From NCBI GenBank assembly GCA_029880775.1, contig JAOUNV010000148.1:1-5885 (forward strand): a stretch of DNA of 5,885 nucleotides. Reading direction: 5' to 3'. The stretch comes from Nitrospinota bacterium (GTDB taxonomy: Bacteria; Nitrospinota_A; UBA7883). The translations under genes were made by a program, and so were the position numbers. The notes under the pieces are model-generated. The model was not told the origin of the DNA. It worked only from the letters and a program-made list of their open reading frames with translations, and searched no databases. The first letter of the stretch is position 1. The number at the start of each line of letters is the position of its first letter. Below, piece after piece: positions 1 through 5,885 of the stretch.

Positions 1-23
1 CCTTTGGCGGGCGTGTCGTCCAT
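1..23 (-). CDS. Possible start of a divergent gene running off the left edge
   Basis: Read on the - strand, an ATG at 23 opens a frame beginning MDDTPAK that runs off the window. An AAGG motif at 29-32 sits five bases upstream of the ATG, a normal ribosome-binding spacing, and the few visible codons favour G or C in third position, as do the neighbouring genes. Seven codons cannot identify a product. A competing reading is the tail of a + strand gene ending at the TGA at 66-68, which would overlap the next gene's GTG. That frame has weaker third-position bias, so I prefer the divergent start, with little confidence. Confidence 0.25.
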
Positions 24-30
24 AAAGACC

Positions 31-59
31 TTGATGATGGGCCGTGGGGTCCATATAAA
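31..59 (+). promoter_or_regulatory. Candidate sigma-70-type promoter of the AAA+ ATPase gene
   Basis: TTGATG at 31-36 (four of six -35 consensus bases) and TATAAA at 54-59 (five of six -10 bases) are separated by exactly 17 bases. If used, transcription would begin near 65-67, on top of the GTG codons at 65 and 71, giving a leaderless or almost leaderless message. That conflicts with using the AAGGG at 61-65 as a ribosome-binding site, so one of the two signals is probably fortuitous. Confidence 0.3.
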
Positions 60-60
60 A

Positions 61-65
61 AAGGG
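61..65 (+). promoter_or_regulatory. Candidate ribosome-binding site favouring GTG at 71
   Basis: AAGGG lies five bases before the GTG at 71. For the GTG at 65 the same motif would abut the start codon, leaving no spacer. An in-frame stop at 56-58 rules out any start further upstream, so only these two GTG codons are realistic; the next in-frame ATG, at codon 33, would cut into the conserved N-terminal region. The protein would begin two residues later than the longest reading. Confidence 0.4.
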
Positions 66-1468
66 TGACAGTGAATCCCAGAACCATTGGTGAGCTAAGA
101 GAATCCGGATACCAACCGGCGCCGGTGAAGGCCGAAGTGGAGCGAAACCTCATCCGCGCCATGGAGGCGGGGGAGGAGCTGTTTCCCGGAATCGTGGGTT
201 ACGATTTCACCGTCATCCCCCAGGTGGTCAACGCCATCCTCTCCCACCACGATATGGTGTTTCTGGGCGAAAAGGGCCAGGCGAAAACCAGAATGATGCG
301 CGCGCTGACCAGGTTCCTCGACGATAAGATACCGGTTGTCTCCGGTTGCGAAATCAACGATAACCCATACGATCCCATCTGCCTTTCGTGCAAACGCAAG
401 ATCGAGCAGCATGGCGACATAGTCGAGATCGAATGGCTGCCAAGAGATCGCCGGTATGGCGAAAGGCTTTCCCCAGGCACCAAGATAGCCGACCTGATCG
501 GCGACCTGGACCCGGCAAAAGTCGCCGGAGGGGCGCCCCTGGCCTCGGAGGACGCGTTGCACTTTGGCTTGATTCCCAGGATGAACCGTGGTGTCTTCGC
601 CATCAACGAGCTGCCCGACCTGGAGTACCTGATCCAGGTGTCCTTGTTCAACATACTAGAGGAGCGCGACATCCAGATCCGAGGATATCCCATCCGGTTT
701 CCCATGGACGTTTTGCTGGTCTTTTCCGCCAATCCGGAGGAATACTCCCGTTCTGGCAAGATCATCACCCAGCTAAAGGACAGGATCGGCGCCGAGATCA
801 GAACTCATTATCCATCCACCAGAGAGGCAGGTCTGAAAATAATGGACCAGGAGGCGAAGGTGGACGTGGGGGAGGGGTACCAGCTGGACGCGCCAGACTT
901 CATGCGCGATATCGTGGAGCAAATCACTGTAGAGGCGCGCAAGTCATCTCATGTAAACCAGAAATCTGGGGTTTCCGCCAGGCTGTCTATCACAAACTAC
1001 GAGACCCTGGTGGCGAACGCCCGTCGACGGGCCATCACTCTGAAGGAGAGCGTGGTCACCCCCAGGATATCGGATCTTAATTACCTGTACACCAGTTCCC
1101 AGGGGAAAATTGAGCTGGACCCGTTCCGCGAGGAGTCATTGACGGAAACCCAGGCGATTGAAAAGATCATAGAAAGGGCGGTGCGGGTAGTCTTTACGGA
1201 AAGAACCGCAGGTATGGATATGGACCCGGTGGTGGACGCGATCGCTGGCGAGATCCGCATAGAGACAGGCGATATGATCCCCTCCGCCGATTACAAAACT
1301 ATTGTGTCCGCCGCGCCACAGATTTGGGAGCCGGTCCATGCCCTGGGGGGGGATAAGTCGGACCAGGCGCGGGCCGCATGTGTGGAGTTTATCCTGGAGG
1401 GGCTATACCTCACCGGCAAGCTGAACCGGAAAAAGATAGGGGAGATGGCCGCTTACCGGGGGAAATAG
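65..1468 (+). CDS. AAA+ ATPase of the magnesium chelatase ChlI/BchI-MoxR family
   Basis: A 467-residue cytoplasmic AAA+ ATPase. Visible motifs are Walker A GEKGQAKT (68-75), a Walker B-like strand VFAINELPDL (177-186) with Asn181 in place of the usual Asp followed by Glu182, a sensor 1 region SANPEEY (221-227), an arginine-finger candidate Arg240 in LKDRIGAEI, and a sensor 2 candidate Arg306 in SARLSI. The INELPDL form and the EIRTHYP stretch are, as I recall, typical of a stand-alone ChlI-like subfamily common outside phototrophs, so this is not evidence for chlorophyll synthesis. Between Walker A and B are Cys95, Cys106, Cys109 and His116, a possible metal site. Members usually work with a von Willebrand factor A protein to remodel or insert cofactors into targets; no such partner follows here, because the gene converges on the lipoprotein pair after 29 bases. 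The start is GTG at 65 or 71. The family call is firm; the substrate is unknown. Confidence 0.9.
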   Translation: MTVNPRTIGELRESGYQPAPVKAEVERNLIRAMEAGEELFPGIVGYDFTVIPQVVNAILSHHDMVFLGEKGQAKTRMMRALTRFLDDKIPVVSGCEINDNPYDPICLSCKRKIEQHGDIVEIEWLPRDRRYGERLSPGTKIADLIGDLDPAKVAGGAPLASEDALHFGLIPRMNRGVFAINELPDLEYLIQVSLFNILEERDIQIRGYPIRFPMDVLLVFSANPEEYSRSGKIITQLKDRIGAEIRTHYPSTREAGLKIMDQEAKVDVGEGYQLDAPDFMRDIVEQITVEARKSSHVNQKSGVSARLSITNYETLVANARRRAITLKESVVTPRISDLNYLYTSSQGKIELDPFREESLTETQAIEKIIERAVRVVFTERTAGMDMDPVVDAIAGEIRIETGDMIPSADYKTIVSAAPQIWEPVHALGGDKSDQARAACVEFILEGLYLTGKLNRKKIGEMAAYRGK

Positions 1469-1497
1469 GGCGGCGCGTGGGGAAACTTGAGTCCAGG

Positions 1498-2022
1498 CTA
1501 TAAACCTAGATCCACCTCGATATACCCCTTGCTGCAGCCATATGCGCAACCTGGACCAAACTGGAATTTCCAGCCAGAAGAACCTACAGGCACTTCATTG
1601 GCGTAATTTCCTATTGTTTCTGCTCCGATCAGGAGAGGGTCCAGACTGATCCCATCCGCAATAGTGAGTGAGCGAAAAGATACACTCCCTTTTTTTCCAT
1701 TGGGATCTATGAAGCCGGACAGATTCCAAGGATCCTGGGCTTGCTCGTTGGGATAAGATAGATTCGAGGCTTTAATGTTTACGACTAGGAAGACATTTCC
1801 CTCGGTGTATGGTGTCATAGTGTTGCCATACATGGATATAATGGAATCATGGTATCCAGCGGAATTAACAGTGAGTTCCCAATAACCGTTGTTGATGGTT
1901 TCCCCTATCACTCCAGTGGTCACCTTGGGAACATTTGTGGAGCTGCTTGTCTCCCCGGAGCCGCCGCAGCCGGATAGCATGATTGCGGACAATATAGCTG
2001 CTATTCTAGATAAACGCCTCAT
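1498..2022 (-). CDS. Lipoprotein with DUF4352-like domain, downstream paralogue
   Basis: A predicted lipoprotein precursor of 174 residues. The N-terminus has two arginines, a hydrophobic stretch and the lipobox LSGC with the lipidated Cys19 followed by Gly, so signal peptidase II processing is expected. Gly rather than Asp at +2 suggests outer-membrane sorting in a diderm. After a Gly/Ser/Thr linker (20-30) comes one beta-rich domain: GETINNGYWELTVNS near 40-54 and FLVVNIKASNLSY near 78-90 resemble the DUF4352 (telokin-like) pattern, which I judge by eye. Cys159 and Cys163 near the C-terminus could pair. The start is fixed by AGGAGG at 2028-2033, five bases upstream. It lies 63 bases downstream of its paralogue and lacks the -35 box seen there, so it is probably co-transcribed with it. 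A run of seven A (antisense of 1690-1696) encodes the GKKG region and is a possible slippage site. Function unknown. Confidence 0.85.
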   Translation of the reverse strand: MRRLSRIAAILSAIMLSGCGGSGETSSSTNVPKVTTGVIGETINNGYWELTVNSAGYHDSIISMYGNTMTPYTEGNVFLVVNIKASNLSYPNEQAQDPWNLSGFIDPNGKKGSVSFRSLTIADGISLDPLLIGAETIGNYANEVPVGSSGWKFQFGPGCAYGCSKGYIEVDLGL

Positions 2023-2027
2023 GAGCC

Positions 2028-2033
2028 CCTCCT
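2028..2033 (-). promoter_or_regulatory. Shine-Dalgarno site of the downstream lipoprotein gene
   Basis: A perfect AGGAGG on the - strand sits five bases before the ATG at 2022. It is embedded in a leader almost identical to that of the upstream paralogue, so both messages should be translated with similar efficiency. Confidence 0.8.
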
Positions 2034-2085
2034 TTGCCGAATGATCGCTATAACGTACAGGTTGTTGACGCGGCTTGAGTCCAGG

Positions 2086-2628
2086 CTATAAACCTAGATC
2101 CACCTCGAAATATCCCTTCTTACATCCAGTAATGCTGCAACGATCTCCAAACATGAACCTCCATCCTGAAGATCCTTCGGGAACCTCCCGGGCATAGTAG
2201 CCCACTGATTCGCTTCCTAAAGCTGGATGATGAAAGCTGATTTTATCTTTCATATCCAACACTGTGCCGGATATCTGGCCAAAATTGCCATCAGCATCAA
2301 ACATCCAAAACATAGCCCAAAGAGAAGACTTGTTGGGGTCTGGTGGGTTTGTGAATGACAGGTTCCTTATCCTTAAGTTTATGACCAGGAATGTGTCGCC
2401 CGCATTTGAAGGAGTCACTTCCCCTTTCGGAATAATGACGGTGTCTTGGAAATTTGCGGAGTTGACAGTAATCTCCCATACGCCATTTTCGAGAGTCTCT
2501 CCTACCACTCCCTTGGTTACCGTAGGAACATTTGGGAAATTACCTGAATCCCCGGAGCCACCAGAGCCGCCGCAGCCGGATAGCATGATTGCGGACAATA
2601 TAGTTGCTATTCTAGATAAACGCCTCAT
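2086..2628 (-). CDS. Lipoprotein with DUF4352-like domain, upstream paralogue
   Basis: A 180-residue lipoprotein precursor, paralogous to its downstream neighbour. The first 23 residues differ from it at one position only; lipobox LSGC with Cys19. A longer Gly/Ser linker (GGSGGSGDSG) follows, then a DUF4352-like domain with GETLENGVWEITVNS and FLVINLRIRNLSF, and a C-terminus with Cys164 and Cys169 ahead of the shared ending EVDLGL. The middle third is poorly conserved between the pair. The frame is open further upstream to a GTG at 2757, but the ATG at 2628 is preferred: it has AGGAGG five bases upstream and places the signal peptide at the N-terminus. A promoter lies at 2658-2687. It probably heads a two-gene operon. 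Envelope-anchored, exposed to periplasm or surface; role unknown. Confidence 0.87.
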   Translation of the reverse strand: MRRLSRIATILSAIMLSGCGGSGGSGDSGNFPNVPTVTKGVVGETLENGVWEITVNSANFQDTVIIPKGEVTPSNAGDTFLVINLRIRNLSFTNPPDPNKSSLWAMFWMFDADGNFGQISGTVLDMKDKISFHHPALGSESVGYYAREVPEGSSGWRFMFGDRCSITGCKKGYFEVDLGL

Positions 2629-2633
2629 GAGCC

Positions 2634-2639
2634 CCTCCT
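2634..2639 (-). promoter_or_regulatory. Shine-Dalgarno site that fixes the start of the upstream lipoprotein
   Basis: A perfect AGGAGG on the - strand lies five bases before the ATG at 2628. It decides against the longer frame starting at 2757, whose extra 43 residues would bury the signal peptide. Confidence 0.85.
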
Positions 2640-2657
2640 TTGCCGAATGATCGTTGT

Positions 2658-2687
2658 AACATACAGGTTGTTGACGCGGTATGTCAA
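2658..2687 (-). promoter_or_regulatory. Sigma-70-type promoter of the lipoprotein pair
   Basis: On the - strand a perfect -35 TTGACA (2682-2687) is followed after 18 bases by TATGTT (2658-2663, four of six -10 bases). Transcription would start near 2651, giving a leader of roughly 20 bases with the ribosome-binding site inside it. The equivalent place in repeat unit 1 keeps a -10-like TACGTT (2052-2057), but its -35 position reads GACTCA, so only this upstream copy has a full promoter. Confidence 0.6.
2671..2687. promoter_or_regulatory. Perfect dyad TTGAC-N7-GTCAA over the -35 box, candidate operator
   Basis: TTGAC (2671-2675) and GTCAA (2683-2687) are exact inverted copies separated by seven bases, centred about one helical turn apart. 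The right arm is the -35 hexamer itself, so a dimeric regulator bound here would compete with RNA polymerase. Unit 1 keeps only the left arm (2065-2069) because the duplication ended inside the site. No regulator family is implied by the sequence. Confidence 0.4.
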
Positions 2688-2715
2688 TATATTTAGTTAG
2701 TATTAACAGGAATCC

Positions 2716-2740
2716 TGGGGGATGATGGCAATGGCCCCCA
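2716..2740. repeat. Inverted repeat TGGGGG / CCCCCA in the divergent intergenic region
   Basis: Perfect six-base arms (2716-2721 and 2735-2740) flank a 13-base loop. It lies about 28 bases upstream of the lipoprotein -35 box and about 80 bases upstream of the aldolase -10 box. There is no T-run after it on either strand, so it is not a standard terminator. It could be a regulator site or a chance feature of a small GC-rich island. Confidence 0.35.
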
Positions 2741-2794
2741 ATGAATCGCGCAGCCACTCCTTCACGACTCGGCGCATCTAAATATAAATGTCGA

Positions 2795-2825
2795 TTGCTC
2801 CTTTATCGGGCAATAAGGTTATAAT
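2795..2825 (+). promoter_or_regulatory. Promoter of the aldolase gene
   Basis: A perfect -10 TATAAT lies at 2820-2825. The best -35 candidate is a weak TTGCTC at 2795-2800 with a long 19-base spacer, so the -10 carries most of the support. Transcription would start near 2832 and leave a leader of about 55 bases before the ATG at 2887. Confidence 0.5.
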
Positions 2826-2886
2826 GTATCCGTGATGAGCCATAGGAATTCTCGTCATCATCTGATCACATAAAAGGGGGCGCCTA

Positions 2887-4276
<1,390 letters not shown>

Positions 4277-4284
<8 letters not shown>

Positions 4285-4516
4285 GGGGTTTTCTGTTCAC
4301 AAAGATCTCTTTCCCATAGAACCTGTGGAGGTCGCGTCGCCAGAACCCTTGGAACCTTCAGCGCCACCGGAGTCACTGGACCGTCTGATCTTCGAGGACG
4401 GCCATCACAGCTGGGACGATGCGGCGAACGCAGGAGACAGAAGAGCCCCGGGGATGGCCATGGCGTTCGACACGATATTTCAATTTAACTCGTACTCGGT
4501 TTCTTTCCCCCGGTAA
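4277..4516 (+). CDS. Possible small acidic, proline-rich protein
   Basis: A 79-codon frame starts at a GTG overlapping the aldolase stop by eight bases, which would suit translational coupling, and ends 32 bases inside the 3' end of the converging rel gene. The product starts with a Pro/Glu-rich segment (about 13-34, containing EPVEVASPEPLEPSAPP) and continues with the charged LIFEDGHHSWDD. There is no signal peptide, membrane segment or recognisable domain. Third-position G/C is moderately high over the first 60 codons, similar to real neighbours, but no strong ribosome-binding site is visible and it could be a chance frame in a 200-base convergent spacer. If it is not a gene, this spacer holds nothing else I can identify, including no clear terminator. 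Confidence 0.35.
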
Positions 4517-5885
4517 AGGCGCTGCGATCCTTGATCCGCTCCACACGGATGACCCCCTTTATTTTCACCACCGCTTTCATAAGGCGGCTCAGGTGGTCCA
4601 GGTCGCTGACTTCCACAGAGATGTTGATAAACCCTTTCTGCTGGCCACTATCCACGTTGGCGTCGGTGATGTTGGAGTTTAAGTCCGATATGGCGCCGGT
4701 CACCTTGGCCAGGATGCCGGGGCGGTCCTCCGTCTCCACAGAGATCATCACCACCCGTTTGGTGGGGCTCTTGATATCCCAGTTCACATCCACCCGCCGT
4801 TCCGAGTCGCGCCCGATGGACAGCGAATTTGGACAATCGAGAGTGTGGACGATGAGCCCGCGCCCCCGGGAGATGAATCCCTGGATCTCGTCGCCAGGCA
4901 CCGGATTGCAGCATTGGGCGAAACGGATGAGCAGGTCGTCCATCCCCTGGATGGAGACGCCAGATTTTTTCCCCTGATTCTCCTTGCGGCCGATGAGGCT
5001 TTTTATCGCAGTAGTCAGGATGCTCTGTTTGTTTGTCTCGGCGGTTTCTCTGGGCGCCAGTTTGGTCAGGAAGGCGTTCATCTTCAGCCGTCCCAGCCCC
5101 AGGGCGATGAAGAGGCTGTCGAGCGACATATAACCGCTGGCCTGGGCTGGAGGCAATAGCTTCTCCTTGGTCATCATGGCCGCCGGATCCAGGCCCAGCT
5201 TTGCGATCTCTTTGTGCAGAAACTCACGGCCCAGATCCACTGCTCGGCTTTTTTCCGCCTGACGCAGGTATGAGGCGATTTTGGTCCTGGCCTTGGAGGT
5301 TTTGACCAGTTTCAGCCAGTCGCGATGCGGCTTCTGCTGGGCGCTGGTGAGAATCTCAACTATATCGCCGTTCTTTAGCGGATGGCGCAGGGCGACCAGT
5401 TTCCCATTCACCTTTGCGCCCACGCAGTGCAGGCCGATATCGGTATGGACGGAGAAAGCGAAGTCCAAGGGAGTGCCCCCTTGGGGGAGGGATTTAACTT
5501 CCTGGTTGGGGGTGAAAACATACACCTCATCCGGGAAGAGGTCGATTTTGACGTACTCCAGGAAATCGCGGGGATCCTTCACGTCCTTCTGCCATTCCAG
5601 CAGCCGACGCAGCCACACGATCTGCTCGTTATGTTTCCCCTCCTTGGTTTGCCCCTCCTTATATCGCCAATGGGCGGCGATTCCCTCCTCGGAGATCAGG
5701 TGCATGGCCTGCGTGCGGATCTGGAACTCCACCGGCTTTCCACCTGGACCAACGATGGTGGTGTGCAGGCTCTGGTACAGGTTCTGTTTCGGCAAGGCGA
5801 TATAGTCGTCCAGCTTGCCCGGTATCGGCTTGTACATGCCGTGGAGGGAGCCTAGGGCGGCGTAGCAATCCTTTTTGGTCATGGT
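4485..5885 (-). CDS. rel: Rel/SpoT bifunctional (p)ppGpp synthetase/hydrolase, C-terminal part
   Basis: The C-terminal 466 codons of a RelA/SpoT homologue, which makes and/or degrades (p)ppGpp in the stringent response. The frame is open at the right edge, so the true start lies outside; the ATG at 5882 is internal. Numbering from it: the end of the synthetase domain (1-77) with the nucleotide-binding stretch ALPKQNLYQSLHTT; a TGS domain (about 114-178) with His146 in DFAFSVHTDIG; a helical linker; a zinc-finger domain with Cys324, Cys325, His346 and Cys350, the same spacing as the ribosome-binding finger of RelA; and a C-terminal ACT domain (about 377-450). Full-length homologues have about 720 residues, so the HD hydrolase domain and the first part of the synthetase, including the RxKD/ExDD motif that separates active types, are not visible. 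Whether both activities are present cannot be told here. It converges on the aldolase. Confidence 0.95.
   Translation of the reverse strand, partial: TMTKKDCYAALGSLHGMYKPIPGKLDDYIALPKQNLYQSLHTTIVGPGGKPVEFQIRTQAMHLISEEGIAAHWRYKEGQTKEGKHNEQIVWLRRLLEWQKDVKDPRDFLEYVKIDLFPDEVYVFTPNQEVKSLPQGGTPLDFAFSVHTDIGLHCVGAKVNGKLVALRHPLKNGDIVEILTSAQQKPHRDWLKLVKTSKARTKIASYLRQAEKSRAVDLGREFLHKEIAKLGLDPAAMMTKEKLLPPAQASGYMSLDSLFIALGLGRLKMNAFLTKLAPRETAETNKQSILTTAIKSLIGRKENQGKKSGVSIQGMDDLLIRFAQCCNPVPGDEIQGFISRGRGLIVHTLDCPNSLSIGRDSERRVDVNWDIKSPTKRVVMISVETEDRPGILAKVTGAISDLNSNITDANVDSGQQKGFINISVEVSDLDHLSRLMKAVVKIKGVIRVERIKDRSAFTGGKKPSTS

Larger units (their letters stand above)
1486..2073. repeat. Tandem repeat unit 1 (588 bases, carries the downstream lipoprotein gene)
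   Basis: This is the left copy of a head-to-tail duplication. It starts at CTTGAGTCCAGG (1486) and ends at GTTGACGCGG (2073), where unit 2 begins with the same CTTGAGTCCAGG. The first 35 bases are identical to unit 2. About 110 bases at the right end differ at only a handful of positions and cover the leader, ribosome-binding site and signal-peptide codons. The interior is clearly diverged. Unit 1 is 18 bases shorter than unit 2, exactly the six-codon difference between the two proteins. Confidence 0.85.
2074..2679. repeat. Tandem repeat unit 2 (606 bases, carries the upstream lipoprotein gene)
   Basis: The right copy of the duplication directly abuts unit 1 with no spacer. The shared right end stops at GTTGACGCGG (2679); beyond it the sequence becomes TATGTCAATAT, which is absent from unit 1. 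That outside sequence supplies the -35 box and half of a dyad, so the duplication carried the -10 region and leader but not the full promoter. I see no terminal inverted repeats or transposase, so this looks like a simple segmental duplication rather than a mobile element. Confidence 0.85.

Noticed and set aside
3..68. A + strand open frame ending in TGA at 66-68, overlapping the GTG at 65 as in coupled operons
   Set aside because: Only 21 codons are visible, third positions are not G/C-rich like the neighbours, and the opposite strand offers a better start with a spaced AAGG motif. It remains possible.
388..1080. Overlapping frames of 150-230 codons on both strands inside the ATPase gene
   Set aside because: They lie within a gene with clear AAA+ motifs, show arginine/proline-rich shadow composition and have no recognisable domains.
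65..1468. Evidence of bacteriochlorophyll biosynthesis from the ChlI-like gene
   Set aside because: The INELPDL subgroup is widespread in non-phototrophs, and no ChlD, ChlH or other pigment gene is present.
1469..1497. Bidirectional terminator between the ATPase and the lipoprotein pair
   Set aside because: The 29-base gap has no stable hairpin followed by a T-run on either strand.
1486..2679. Insertion sequence or integron cassette as explanation of the repeats
   Set aside because: No transposase or integrase, no terminal inverted repeats, no target-site duplication and no attC-like imperfect palindrome could be found at the unit ends.
2629..2757. N-terminal extension of the upstream lipoprotein to GTG at 2757
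   Set aside because: It would place 43 residues before a perfect signal peptide, would span the promoter, and the ATG at 2628 has an ideal ribosome-binding site also seen in the paralogue.
4285..4484. Terminator in the aldolase-rel spacer, based on palindromes such as CCCCGGGG and GCCATGGC
   Set aside because: The palindromes have no usable loop or following T-run and lie within a frame with moderate coding bias.
4531..5855. Several + strand frames opposite rel
   Set aside because: They are antisense to clear TGS, zinc-finger and ACT domains; their low-complexity composition fits shadow frames.

Overview
The window is 5,885 bases from a bacterium of moderate to fairly high GC. It carries four well-supported protein-coding blocks, and I see no RNA gene, CRISPR array, insertion sequence or phage gene. 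The two lipoprotein precursors with a clear lipobox and the types of enzyme present fit a diderm bacterium, perhaps a deltaproteobacterial or Nitrospinota-like lineage. I cannot name the organism from sequence alone.

Layout from left to right. A ChlI/BchI/MoxR-type AAA+ ATPase runs on the + strand (65-1468). It converges on a tandem pair of paralogous lipoprotein genes on the - strand (1498-2022 and 2086-2628), which lie in two head-to-tail repeat units (1486-2073 and 2074-2679). A 258-base divergent intergenic region (2629-2886) holds the lipoprotein promoter, dyad symmetries and the promoter of the next gene. A long-form class II fructose-bisphosphate aldolase follows on the + strand (2887-4284), with a possible small acidic ORF overlapping its end (4277-4516). 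The right edge is the C-terminal two thirds of a Rel/SpoT (p)ppGpp synthetase/hydrolase on the - strand (4485 to beyond 5885).

The genes do not form one pathway. The aldolase (central carbon metabolism), Rel (stringent response) and the ATPase (chaperone-like remodelling) look like ordinary chromosomal genes. The lipoprotein pair is AT-richer and looks like a locally duplicated, faster-evolving accessory insert.

The pair is the most interesting part of the window. Its two copies are nearly identical at both ends (5' leader plus signal peptide; last codons plus 3' flank) but strongly diverged in the middle. The copy junction falls between the -10 and -35 positions, so the downstream copy appears to have lost its own -35 box and probably depends on the upstream copy's promoter. 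I found no convincing evidence of a wholly new multi-gene system.
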